A DNA stretch of 64,000 bases from Enterococcus sp. MMGLQ5-1 (GTDB taxonomy: Bacteria; Bacillota; Bacilli; Lactobacillales; Streptococcaceae): positions 62,001-126,000 of the forward strand of contig NZ_JABJXU010000002.1 in NCBI RefSeq assembly GCF_013155265.1. Direction: 5' to 3'. The translations under genes were made by a program, and so were the position numbers. Positions 55,693 to 64,000 of this stretch are shown here, in pieces. Every line of letters starts with the position of its first letter. Position 1 is the first letter of the stretch. The notes under the pieces are model-generated. The model made no database searches and had not been told where the DNA came from. It saw only the letters and a program-made list of their open reading frames with translations.

Positions 55693-56142
55693 TTATATTA
55701 TATTTTTTTGAATTAGCTCGTGTAAAAGCTTTTGAAAGGCCTCTCGAGCTTCAGCGGTATATTTTTTGGGACCCTTGGTTTTTCCGCCAGCCTTCCTAAT
55801 TTTTTGTCCGAGATAGCGTTGCATCAAAAGCTGGTCAATATTAGATTGAGTAAATTGAAAACCATTTTGATGAATGACTTGAACATTTTTAGCGAGCAGT
55901 AAGGAGGCTAAGCCATAGTCTTGTGTAATGACAATATCAAGCGCTTTGGCGCGTTTAACAATTTCAAAGTCAACAGCATCGGCGCCTTTTTCAATATAAA
56001 TCGTTGTTAAATACCTTGAATCTGCTTGGCTAGAATAATGGTCATGCGTTGTAATTAAGAGCACAGCTATTTGATACTGGCTAGCAATCTGAATTGTTTC
56101 TTTTTTTACAGGAGAGCCGTCACCATCTATTAAGATTTTCAT
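55693..56142 (-). CDS. YaiI/YqxD family (DUF188) protein
   Basis: The 149-residue protein starts MKILIDGDGSPVKK, has an ITQDYGLASLLL motif (near 77-88) and ends with a Lys-rich tail (GGKTKGPKKYT near 122-132). This family (UPF0178) has a PIN-like nuclease fold by structure prediction; no activity is assigned. I start it at the ATG at 56142 behind AAAGGTGG; the ORF runs 13 codons further upstream without ribosome site. It converges with gshF, stops separated by 4 bp. Confidence 0.88.
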   Translation of the reverse strand: MKILIDGDGSPVKKETIQIASQYQIAVLLITTHDHYSSQADSRYLTTIYIEKGADAVDFEIVKRAKALDIVITQDYGLASLLLAKNVQVIHQNGFQFTQSNIDQLLMQRYLGQKIRKAGGKTKGPKKYTAEAREAFQKLLHELIQKNII

Positions 56143-56212
56143 TTTTACCACCTTTATTAAATTATTTAATAAGCATACCATAAATGAAATGCTTGAAAGG
56201 ATTTTTTAAATT

Positions 56213-56542
56213 ATGATACCAGAAATAATGATTCGATTTTTTGAATATATTGCGGCTTTAATTAGCGTCATTTCAATTTTGATTTTAATCAGGGGACTTT
56301 ATGTTGCTGGTGTTGAATATTTAAAAGCAGAATTTGATAAAAGTAGTTCAAAAATAGAACGTGTTAGCCATGTCCGTTCAACCTTGGGCATTTACGTTTT
56401 ACTAAGCTTAGAGATTGTGATTGCAGCTGACATTATTGAATCAATTATTCATCCAACAATGGAGGATATTTTAAAATTAGGATTATTAGTTGTCATCCGA
56501 ACCGTTATTTCTGTTTTTCTAAAAAAGGAAATTAGCGAGTAA
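56213..56542 (+). CDS. DUF1622 membrane protein
   Basis: The 109-residue protein has helices at about 11-29, 60-77 and 88-104 and a charged loop between (EFDKSSSKIERVSHVRSTLG). It matches the DUF1622 family, of unknown function. GAAAGGA is upstream. It shares a bidirectional terminator with plsY downstream. Confidence 0.8.
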   Translation: MIPEIMIRFFEYIAALISVISILILIRGLYVAGVEYLKAEFDKSSSKIERVSHVRSTLGIYVLLSLEIVIAADIIESIIHPTMEDILKLGLLVVIRTVISVFLKKEISE

Positions 56543-56545
56543 ATA

Positions 56546-56589
56546 AAAAGACTTTTAAAAAACTAATTAAAGTTTTTTAAAAGTCTTTT
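56546..56589. terminator. Bidirectional terminator between the DUF1622 gene and plsY
   Basis: AAAAGACTTTTAAAAAACT pairs with AGTTTTTTAAAAGTCTTTT around TAATTA. The right arm (56567-56589) is inside the last codons of plsY on the minus strand. The stem is the same as after gltD. Confidence 0.85.
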
Positions 56590-57214
56590 GTTTGGTCAGG
56601 TTCAATCCAAAACTAACTGTATTTTCATTTTTTTGGCGAATCCGTTTAAGATTTCCCTGATGCCGATAAATAATAAAGCTTGCCAAGCCTAAAACAATAA
56701 AATTAAATAACCAATTAAATTCACTTAAAAATGGTGTATGCAGTAGTGGCAGAATAAAAACAAGTATAACTGCAGAGATACAAACGGTCACACTAGCAAA
56801 GCTTACCATGCTGGTTAGGTAGAGTGTAATTAGAAAAATAGCTAATAAAATTAAGCATAAAATTGGTTGATAGACAATGAGCATACCAGCGCTTGTTGCC
56901 ACGGCCTTGCCGCCTTTGAAGCGGATAAATATTGAACAAGTATGCCCGAGTATTGCCAGTAAGCCAAAATATAATGGTGAAATATTTAAATTAAAGAATA
57001 ATGGCAGTGCGGTAGCAATAGCGCCCTTTAGAACATCCAAGATAAAAACGGCAGCTCCAGCTTTTTTGCCGAGCACTCGAAAGGTATTGGTTGTTCCGAT
57101 ATTTTGGCTGCCTTGATTTCTAATATCTGTCTTAAAAAATAGCTTGCCAATCCAGACACCATTAGGAATTGCACCAAGTAGATAGGCAATTAGACATAGT
57201 AAAATAATTTTCAT
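56567..57214 (-). CDS. plsY: Acyl-phosphate glycerol-3-phosphate acyltransferase
   Basis: The 215-residue polytopic membrane enzyme has about five helices and the PlsY motifs GSQNIGTTNTFRVLG (near 35-49, usually GSGNxGATN), RFKGGKAVATS (near 98-108) and a late RHQGNLKRI (near 185). It acylates glycerol 3-phosphate with acyl-phosphate in phospholipid synthesis. It lies divergent from parE, a usual arrangement. The C-terminus overlaps the terminator hairpin. Confidence 0.95.
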   Translation of the reverse strand: MKIILLCLIAYLLGAIPNGVWIGKLFFKTDIRNQGSQNIGTTNTFRVLGKKAGAAVFILDVLKGAIATALPLFFNLNISPLYFGLLAILGHTCSIFIRFKGGKAVATSAGMLIVYQPILCLILLAIFLITLYLTSMVSFASVTVCISAVILVFILPLLHTPFLSEFNWLFNFIVLGLASFIIYRHQGNLKRIRQKNENTVSFGLNLTKQKTFKKL

Positions 57215-57463
57215 GGTTACACTCTCTCTATAAAATAGTTTTAATTCATTTAAGGTAAAGAATTAGAAGAACTAAAATACCCTTTTGAAAGTGTATCAAA
57301 AAAAACGTTGCTTTCAAATATTTTTAGGCATTTTTTTTTGAAAGTGGTATGATAGGATAGATTAGGATTAAAATTTGGCTTATAATCTGATTTTTGCAAA
57401 GAATAGATTAGGATGATAAAAAGTTAGAATATGGTTAATTAAGAAACAAAGGAGAGGAATTAT

Positions 57464-59413
57464 TTGTCTCAAACAAATTTGAATAATTATAATGATGATG
57501 CCATTCAGGTCTTGGAGGGCTTAGATGCGGTTAGGAAAAGGCCGGGAATGTATATTGGTTCCACAGATAGCCATGGTTTGCACCATTTGGTTTATGAAAT
57601 TGTCGATAATGCAGTTGATGAAGCATTATCTGGCTTTGGTAACCAAATCGAAGTAATAATTCATCCGGATGGTTCTATTTCAGTACAGGATGAAGGCCGT
57701 GGGATGCCAGTTGGTACGCATGCGACGGGAAAACCGACAGTAGAAGTTATTTTTACCGTTTTACACGCCGGTGGTAAATTTGGTCAGGGTGGCTATAAAA
57801 CATCGGGTGGCTTGCATGGTGTGGGCTCTTCTGTCGTTAATGCACTTTCTTCATGGCTTGTTGTTAACATTGTTCGAGATGGGTGTGAATATGAGCAGCG
57901 CTTTGAAAATGGTGGTAAGCCAGTCACAAAGCTGATAAAAAAAGGGAAGACCAAACGAAAAACTGGAACTCGTGTTCATTTCATGCCAGATGCGAGTATT
58001 TTTTCGACGACTCATTTTGACTTTGAAACGCTCTCAAATCGCCTCCACGAAAGTGCATTTTTGCTGAAGGATGTGACAATTAGTCTAAGTGATTTAAGAA
58101 AAGAGCCTCATATTTCTGAAACTTATCATTATGATACTGGATTAACAGCATTTGTTGAATACTTAAATGAAGATAAGGATACCTTATCACCAGTCATTGA
58201 AATTGAGGGTGAGCAGAACGAATTTGTTTTGGACATCGCTTTACAATATAACGATGGTTATTCAGACAATATTTTAAGTTTCGTTAATAATGTTCGCACA
58301 AAAGATGGTGGTACTCATGAAACAGGCTTGAAAACGGCCTTAACTAAAACCTTTAACGATTACGCGCGAAAGGTTGGTATTCTAAAAGAAAAAGACAAAA
58401 ATCTTGAAGGCAGTGATTTTCGAGAGGGCCTGACAGGCGTTTTAAGCTTACTTGTGCCAGAGGCTTATTTACAATTTGAAGGGCAAACTAAAGATAAGCT
58501 TGGAACTCCAACTGCACGTCAAATTGTTGAGCAAATCACCACAGATCGCATGACTTTCTTTTTAATGGAAAACGATGAGCTGGCACAAAACTTAATTCGC
58601 AAGGCTGTTAAGGCTCGTGAAGCGAGGGAGGCTGCCCGCAAGGCACGTGACGATAGTCGAAATGGTAAAAAAAGAAAAAAAGCTGAGGTATTATCTGGTA
58701 AATTAACGCCTGCTCAGTCTAAAAATCCAAAGAAAAATGAATTATATCTTGTCGAAGGTGATTCAGCAGGAGGATCGGCCAAACAGGGCAGAGATCGGAA
58801 ATTTCAAGCAATTTTACCATTACGTGGTAAGGTCATTAATACTGAGAAAGCTAAAATTACCGATATTTTAAAGAATGAAGAAATTAATACAATGATTTAT
58901 ACGATTGGTGCAGGTGTTGGTAATGATTTTACAATTACAGATGCTAATTACGATAAAGTAATTATTATGACCGATGCAGATACTGATGGTGCGCATATCC
59001 AGATATTACTTTTAACCTTCTTTTATCGCTATATGCGACCGTTAATTGAAGCAGGTAAGGTATATATTGCTTTACCGCCTTTATATAAGCTTTCAAGAGG
59101 GCGTGGCAAAAAAGAAGAAATTGCGTACGCATGGACAAATGAAGACTTAAAGGAAATCCAAAAAAGCTTTGGAAAAGGTGCAACTTTGCAGCGATACAAA
59201 GGGCTTGGGGAAATGAATGCCGATCAGCTCTGGGAAACCACCATGAATCCTGAAACTAGAACCTTAATTCAGGTTATGATTGATGATGCAGCTCAAGCAG
59301 AGCGTCGAGTATCTATTTTAATGGGTGATAAGGTGCCACCACGCAGAAAATGGATTGAAAGTCATGTCGATTTTACTTTAAGTGATGATTTAGAGAGCTT
59401 GGAGGTGAACTAA
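57464..59413 (+). CDS. parE: DNA topoisomerase IV subunit B
   Basis: The 649-residue GHKL ATPase has DNAVDEALSG (near 50), GRGMPVG (near 85), GGLHGVGSSVVNALS (near 123), the TOPRIM motifs EGDSAGGSAKQGRD (near 432) and MTDADTDGAHI (near 504) and the C-terminal PPRRKWIE end. Linkage to plsY and parC and the shorter C-terminus mark it as ParE rather than GyrB. It starts with TTG behind AAGGAGAGG; parC begins directly after the stop. Confidence 0.95.
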   Translation: MSQTNLNNYNDDAIQVLEGLDAVRKRPGMYIGSTDSHGLHHLVYEIVDNAVDEALSGFGNQIEVIIHPDGSISVQDEGRGMPVGTHATGKPTVEVIFTVLHAGGKFGQGGYKTSGGLHGVGSSVVNALSSWLVVNIVRDGCEYEQRFENGGKPVTKLIKKGKTKRKTGTRVHFMPDASIFSTTHFDFETLSNRLHESAFLLKDVTISLSDLRKEPHISETYHYDTGLTAFVEYLNEDKDTLSPVIEIEGEQNEFVLDIALQYNDGYSDNILSFVNNVRTKDGGTHETGLKTALTKTFNDYARKVGILKEKDKNLEGSDFREGLTGVLSLLVPEAYLQFEGQTKDKLGTPTARQIVEQITTDRMTFFLMENDELAQNLIRKAVKAREAREAARKARDDSRNGKKRKKAEVLSGKLTPAQSKNPKKNELYLVEGDSAGGSAKQGRDRKFQAILPLRGKVINTEKAKITDILKNEEINTMIYTIGAGVGNDFTITDANYDKVIIMTDADTDGAHIQILLLTFFYRYMRPLIEAGKVYIALPPLYKLSRGRGKKEEIAYAWTNEDLKEIQKSFGKGATLQRYKGLGEMNADQLWETTMNPETRTLIQVMIDDAAQAERRVSILMGDKVPPRRKWIESHVDFTLSDDLESLEVN

Positions 59414-61846
59414 TTGTCTGAAAAAGGAATTCAACAGCTAACCTTAGAAGAAGTAATGGGTGATCGCTTTGGCCGTTATTCTAAATATATTATCCAAGAG
59501 CGTGCCCTACCAGATATTCGAGATGGCCTAAAGCCTGTCCAACGTCGGATTTTGTTTTCGATGAATAAGGATGGCAATACCTTTGATAAGGCTTATCGAA
59601 AATCTGCTAAATCGGTCGGAAATGTGATGGGGAATTTTCACCCGCATGGTGATTCATCGATTTATGATGCAATGGTCCGGATGAGTCAAGACTGGAAAAT
59701 GCGTGAAGAGTTAATTGAGATGCATGGTAACAACGGCTCAATGGATGGTGATCCTTCTGCTGCAATGCGTTATACTGAGGCAAGATTATCAGAAATTGCC
59801 AATCAGTTGCTTGAAGATATTGATAAGGAAACTGTTCCGTTTATTTGGAATTTTGATGATACTGAAAAAGAGCCGACTGTTTTACCTGCCAAATATCCAA
59901 ATTTATTAGTCAATGGCTCAACTGGGATTTCAGCAGGTTATGCCACCGAGATTCCACCGCATAATCTTGCGGAAATTATTGATGGTACGATTTATTTAAT
60001 CGATCACGAGACGGCAGCCCTTGATCAGCTATTGGCTATTGTGCATGGTCCAGATTTTCCAACAGGTGCAATTATTCAAGGTGCGGATGAGATTAAACGT
60101 GCTTATGAGACCGGCAAAGGTAAGATTGTTGTCCGTTCTAAAACGGCAATTGAAACGATTAAAGGAGGCAAGCAACAAATTGTTGCCACTGAAATCCCTT
60201 TTGAGGTTAATAAAGCTGTTTTAGTAAAAAAAATGGATGAAATTCGAGTTAATCGAAAAATTGATGGCATTGCAGAGGTACGTGATGAGTCTGACCGAGA
60301 TGGTCTAAGAGTAGTCGTTGAATTAAAAAAAGAAGCAGATGCTGAAACTATTTTAAATTATCTTTTTAAATATACTGATTTGCAGATTAATTATAATTTT
60401 AATATGGTGGCAATCGACGAAGGCACGCCTAAACAGGTCGGTTTGATTAAAATATTAAAATCATATATTAAGCATCAAAAATCAGTGATTGTTAAGCGAA
60501 GTCAATTTGACTTGTATAAAGCCAATAAACGCTTGCATATTGTTGAGGGACTAATCAAGGTTATTGATATCTTAGATGAAGTCATTGCGATTATTCGCTC
60601 ATCAGATAATAAGGGAGATTCTAAGGCAAATTTAATTGCTGCCTATGAATTTACTGAAGCACAGGCTGAGGCGATTGTTACTTTACAGCTTTATCGGTTG
60701 AGCAACACCGATATTTTGGCTTTAGAAAAAGAATATGCAGATTTACAAGCGAAAATAAAAGAGCTCAAGGCGATTATTAATGATGAAACTACTTTATTGA
60801 ACGTTTTGAAAAAAGAGCTTCGTCAGGTAAAAGCTAAATTTAAGTCGGAGCGCCGTTCGGTTATTCAGGCTGAGGTTGCTGAAATTAAAATCGAAGCGCA
60901 AAGCTTAATCGCTGAGGAAGAGGTGGTGGTCTCGGTAACAAAGCAGGGTTATATTAAACGAACAAGTCTGCGTAGCTTTAATTCAAGTGTGCTTTCTGAA
61001 ATAGGTCGAAAAGAGGATGACGTTCTCTTTAAGCTTGCCAAAGCATCGACTCTGCAGCATATTTTAATTTTCACTAATTTTGGTAATGTTTGGTATAAAC
61101 CAATTCATGAATTAACTGATTTAAAATGGAAAGAGGTTGGCACTCACCTATCACAAAATATTTCCAATTATCAGCCAAATGAAGAAGTGGTTGCTGTTGA
61201 AATTGTGTCAAGCTTTGAACAGCCAATAGAGCTGCTTTTTGTAACACACCAAGGTATGATTAAACGAGTTAAATTGAGTGATTTCAGTCCATGGCGTACC
61301 TATCGAAGTAAAATGCTGCAAGCAATTAAGCTTAAGGGGACAAGCGATAGTGTTATCTTAGCGACGCCAATTTTGAATGTCCTAGATACAGTTATGATTG
61401 CAACGGCAAAGGGCTATGCCTTACAATTTGGCTTGGAGGATGTGCCTTTGCAGGGTACCAAATCTGCTGGAGTTAAAGCTATCAATTTAAAAGCTGATGA
61501 CTATACTGTATCGGCGTTTTTAATTGATGCACAGGTAGAACGCTTAATGCTCTTAACGCAACGTGGTAATTTTAAGGTATTTAATTTGTCGGAGCTGCCA
61601 ATCACAAGTCGTGCGAATCGTGGCCTACTTGTTTTAAAGGAGCTCAAGAACAAACCGCATCGCCTATTTATGATGAATGCGGTTGAGGAACGCTTACATT
61701 TTGAAACAGTTTCAGGCCGATTAATTGAATTATTGCCTGATACTTATAGAAGTAATGATCGAATTAGTAATGGCTCTTCGGTGATTGATGAACTGAATGA
61801 TATTGGTATTAAACGTATTTTACCAATAATTGAAGCTGTAAACTAA
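59414..61846 (+). CDS. parC: DNA topoisomerase IV subunit A
   Basis: The 810-residue protein has catalytic Tyr120 in AAMRYTEARL and the quinolone-resistance region HPHGDSSIYDAM (76-87) with wild-type Ser81/Ser82 and Asp85. The C-terminal beta-pinwheel repeats run from about 495. Together with ParE it separates linked daughter chromosomes. It starts with TTG right at the parE stop and ends with a terminator. Confidence 0.96.
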   Translation: MSEKGIQQLTLEEVMGDRFGRYSKYIIQERALPDIRDGLKPVQRRILFSMNKDGNTFDKAYRKSAKSVGNVMGNFHPHGDSSIYDAMVRMSQDWKMREELIEMHGNNGSMDGDPSAAMRYTEARLSEIANQLLEDIDKETVPFIWNFDDTEKEPTVLPAKYPNLLVNGSTGISAGYATEIPPHNLAEIIDGTIYLIDHETAALDQLLAIVHGPDFPTGAIIQGADEIKRAYETGKGKIVVRSKTAIETIKGGKQQIVATEIPFEVNKAVLVKKMDEIRVNRKIDGIAEVRDESDRDGLRVVVELKKEADAETILNYLFKYTDLQINYNFNMVAIDEGTPKQVGLIKILKSYIKHQKSVIVKRSQFDLYKANKRLHIVEGLIKVIDILDEVIAIIRSSDNKGDSKANLIAAYEFTEAQAEAIVTLQLYRLSNTDILALEKEYADLQAKIKELKAIINDETTLLNVLKKELRQVKAKFKSERRSVIQAEVAEIKIEAQSLIAEEEVVVSVTKQGYIKRTSLRSFNSSVLSEIGRKEDDVLFKLAKASTLQHILIFTNFGNVWYKPIHELTDLKWKEVGTHLSQNISNYQPNEEVVAVEIVSSFEQPIELLFVTHQGMIKRVKLSDFSPWRTYRSKMLQAIKLKGTSDSVILATPILNVLDTVMIATAKGYALQFGLEDVPLQGTKSAGVKAINLKADDYTVSAFLIDAQVERLMLLTQRGNFKVFNLSELPITSRANRGLLVLKELKNKPHRLFMMNAVEERLHFETVSGRLIELLPDTYRSNDRISNGSSVIDELNDIGIKRILPIIEAVN

Positions 61847-61860
61847 GATTATCATAAATA

Positions 61861-61902
61861 AAAAAGGCATCAGTTTAAAATAAGCTGAATGCCCTTTTTA
61901 TT
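61861..61902 (+). terminator. Terminator of parEC
   Basis: AAAAAGGCATCAG pairs with CTGAATGCCCTTTTT (one mismatch) around a loop, with T-run. Confidence 0.8.
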
Positions 61903-62028
61903 AGGCTTTGGAACGCATTTATTAATAACATATTTTATTGATATATAGTATATTATTTGTTTATTTATTAATTTTACTTCATACTTAATAATAGGCGTGC
62001 ATGAAAAAATATAGTTTGAGGTGAAAAA

Positions 62029-63204
62029 ATGATAGAGTTTCAAGACGTATCAAAAATTTACAACGGTAATAAAATTGCAGTTGACACAACCAATCTTTCA
62101 TTTGGAAAAGGTGAATTTATTTGCTTTATTGGTACAAGCGGCAGCGGAAAGACGACGTTAATGCGGATGATTAATCGGATGACTGATCCGACCAAGGGTA
62201 AAATTTTAATTAACGGTAAGGATATTAAAGGTGAAAATCCAGTTAATCTAAGAAGAAAAATCGGATATGTGATTCAAAGTATTGGTCTAATGCCACATAT
62301 GACAATTCGTGAAAATATTACGTTGGTACAAAAATTATTAAAGGTAAGTGATGCAGAACGCAATCAGACTGCTGAAAGGATGATTGAGCTCGTCGAGCTC
62401 CCTAAAGAAATGCTTGATCGCTATCCAAGTGAGTTATCTGGCGGACAACAGCAGCGGATTGGTGTGGTCAGAGCATTAGCTGCAAACCAAGATATTATTT
62501 TAATGGATGAGCCTTTTGGTGCACTAGACCCAATCACTCGTGATGCCTTGCAGGATTTAGTCAAGGATTTGCAGGAGCGGCTTGGGAAAACAATTATTTT
62601 TGTAACACATGATATGGATGAAGCATTAAAACTGGCTAATAAAATTGTAATCATGGATAGCGGTAAGGTGATTCAATTTGATACACCAGAAAATATTTTG
62701 CAAAATCCGGCAAATGAATTTGTTGAGGAGCTCCTTGGTGAGGATCGATTATTGCAGGCTAAACCGGATACAACGAAGGTCAGTGAAGTGATGCTCAATA
62801 CAGCCATTACGATTACACCAGAAAAATCGTTGCTGGAAGCAATTAAGCTGATGCGTGAAAAACGGGTTGATACCTTATTGGTAACCGATAATTCAAATGT
62901 TTTAAAGGGTTACATTGATGTTGAAACACTCAATAGAATGCGTGGTAAGGCTTCGAGCGTTGGTGATATCCTAAATCACAACGTGTTTTATGTGAAGGAT
63001 TCAACCATGCTTAGAGATACCCTACAACGTATTTTGAAACGTGGTGTTAAGTATGTGCCAGTAGTTGATGATAAAAAACGTCTTGTTGGGATTTTAACAA
63101 GGGCATCGTTAGTTGACATTGTCTATGATGTTATTTGGGGTGAAGAACAATCGATCTCTGGCGCAGTTGAAGCAGTAAATGCACCAAATATTGAGGAGGG
63201 ATAA
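62029..63204 (+). CDS. opuCA: Glycine betaine/carnitine/choline ABC transporter ATPase
   Basis: The 391-residue ATPase has Walker A GTSGSGKT (near 36-43), signature [10 protein letters not shown] (near 137-146), Walker [10 protein letters not shown] and two C-terminal CBS domains (about 255-375). CBS modules in OpuA/OpuC ATPases sense ionic strength or c-di-AMP. It powers uptake of osmolytes with OpuCB/OpuCC encoded next (2-bp gap). It could also serve other quaternary amines. Confidence 0.93.
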   Translation: MIEFQDVSKIYNGNKIAVDTTNLSFGKGEFICFIGTSGSGKTTLMRMINRMTDPTKGKILINGKDIKGENPVNLRRKIGYVIQSIGLMPHMTIRENITLVQKLLKVSDAERNQTAERMIELVELPKEMLDRYPSELSGGQQQRIGVVRALAANQDIILMDEPFGALDPITRDALQDLVKDLQERLGKTIIFVTHDMDEALKLANKIVIMDSGKVIQFDTPENILQNPANEFVEELLGEDRLLQAKPDTTKVSEVMLNTAITITPEKSLLEAIKLMREKRVDTLLVTDNSNVLKGYIDVETLNRMRGKASSVGDILNHNVFYVKDSTMLRDTLQRILKRGVKYVPVVDDKKRLVGILTRASLVDIVYDVIWGEEQSISGAVEAVNAPNIEEG

Positions 63205-63206
63205 GG

Positions 63207-63848
63207 ATGCAAAACTTTATCAATCAGTATGGTGCCAATATTGTCTCTAAAAGTATCGAACATATCGAAATTTCATTTTTTGCACTATGCTTAGGTGTGA
63301 TTATTGCGGTACCGTTAGGGATTGTGCTTACTCGCTTGCCAAAAATTGCTAATATTGTCATTGGTCTTGCAAGTGCTTTGCAGACGGTACCTTCACTGGC
63401 ATTACTTGCTTTAATGATTCCAATCTTTGGGGTGGGGAAATTACCAGCGATTATTGCACTATTTGTTTACTCCTTGTTGCCAATTTTACGAAATACATAT
63501 ATTGGTATGAAGGGCATTGACTGGAATTATAAGGATGTTGCTAAAGGAATGGGGATGACAAATACGCAATCAATCTTTCAAGTAGAGCTTCCATTAGCAA
63601 TGCCAACTATTATGGCGGGGATTCGTTTAGCTGCGGTTTATGTGATTGCATGGGCAACGCTTGCCTCTTATATTGGGGCTGGTGGCTTAGGTGACCTTAT
63701 TTTTAGTGGTCTAAATAACTATCAACCGAAACTAATCTTTGCTGGTACCATTCCAGTTACGATTCTTGCCCTAATTGCAGATATCTTACTTGGCATGTTA
63801 GAGCGTCGTTTAACACCAAGTACGTTGAAAGCAGGTGAAAATTCTTGA
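63207..63848 (+). CDS. opuCB: Osmoprotectant ABC transporter permease
   Basis: The 213-residue membrane protein has about six helices and the coupling motif [22 protein letters not shown] (near 113-133, EAA-type). It matches OpuCB/OpuCD. It starts 2 bp after opuCA and overlaps opuCC by four bases (TTGA). Confidence 0.93.
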   Translation: MQNFINQYGANIVSKSIEHIEISFFALCLGVIIAVPLGIVLTRLPKIANIVIGLASALQTVPSLALLALMIPIFGVGKLPAIIALFVYSLLPILRNTYIGMKGIDWNYKDVAKGMGMTNTQSIFQVELPLAMPTIMAGIRLAAVYVIAWATLASYIGAGGLGDLIFSGLNNYQPKLIFAGTIPVTILALIADILLGMLERRLTPSTLKAGENS

Positions 63849-64000
63849 AAAAGAAAAAATTATTAATTGGGTTGATGGCGCTTCTATTTTCCTTGACTGG
63901 CTGTTCACTGCCGGGCTTAACGTCAACCTCAAATGAGGATACGATTGCGATTACGGGTGGTATTACCTCTGAATCACAAATATTGGCTGGAATTGTCGCT
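63845..64000 (+). CDS. opuCC: Osmoprotectant substrate-binding lipoprotein (3' end outside window)
   Basis: The TTG at 63845 overlaps the opuCB stop by four bases. The 52 visible residues give a lipoprotein signal peptide with lipobox LTGC, then [13 protein letters not shown], the usual start of OpuCC/ProX-type binding domains (family PF04069). Only the N-terminal part is in the window, so ligand type is by context. Confidence 0.85.
   Translation, partial: MKKKKLLIGLMALLFSLTGCSLPGLTSTSNEDTIAITGGITSESQILAGIVA

Noticed and set aside
57464-59413. gyrB
   Set aside because: The gene is next to plsY and parC, the usual parE position, and the paired subunit encoded right after has the shorter ParC-like C-terminal domain.
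1-64000. tRNA or rRNA genes
   Set aside because: I saw no cloverleaf-like sets or conserved rRNA stretches in the intergenic regions; a covariance search would be needed to exclude weak cases.

Overview
The window reads as chromosomal DNA of a low-GC Gram-positive bacterium. Genes have strong AGGAGG-type ribosome sites, frequent TTG and GTG starts and tight operons. The gene content (parE-parC, dnaB-dnaI, a fused gshF, fructose-type PTS operons, opuC with CBS domains, a MucBP surface protein) points to the order Lactobacillales. I cannot name the genus; gltBD and a reductive iron-uptake locus are uncommon in that order and would help place it.

Layout. 1-8651: a ten-gene iron (or copper) uptake operon: FTR1 permease (5' end missing), P19 lipoprotein, DUF2318 membrane protein, two MacB/FtsX-type permeases plus ATPase, FMN-binding lipoprotein, DUF4418 protein, and a second permease/ATPase pair. 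8809-10794: transketolase. 10909-11110: hairpin element 1. 11262-13504: a low-GC island with a MucBP surface gene between ~150-bp inverted repeats that carry outward-facing remnants of a serine resolvase. 13617-20004: regulator, PTS EIIA, EIIB, EIIC and a GH38 enzyme, probably for mannosylglycerate, behind a cre site. 20081-20895: hairpin element 2. 20920-21054: a 44-residue protein gene. 21210-24918: fruR-fruK-fruA. 25351-27186: M42 aminopeptidase, GNAT acetyltransferase and a small tautomerase. 27336-34340: yhbY-nadD-yqeK-rsfS-methyltransferase-tmcAL, then yebC, ppaC and an unknown gene. 34379-35004: hairpin element 3, inverted. 35004-42824: zwf diverging from gltBD. 43038-47956: nrdR-dnaB-dnaI-nitroreductase-der-hup. 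48188-48591: two doubtful tiny membrane ORFs. 49351-55688: a sulfur/thiol block with a MetI-like enzyme, PatB, a GCS2-type ligase and the fused GshF. 55693-61846: YaiI, DUF1622, plsY, parE-parC. 62029-64000: opuCA-opuCB-opuCC, cut by the window end.

How it works together. The first operon would capture ferrous or ferric iron at the cell surface, with electrons possibly passed through the FMN lipoprotein. Zwf and transketolase supply NADPH and pentose phosphates, and GltBD and glutathione synthesis consume NADPH or glutamate. The MetI/PatB pair moves sulfur between cysteine, cystathionine and homocysteine next to the glutathione enzymes.

The most unusual content is the family of three modular hairpin elements. 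All have the same outer ends, all lie 3' of a carbohydrate-metabolism gene (tkt, the GH38 gene, zwf) in the same polarity, and they differ by exchange of palindromic modules at a conserved ~18-bp junction. The second is the inverted-repeat and resolvase-remnant island around the MucBP gene.
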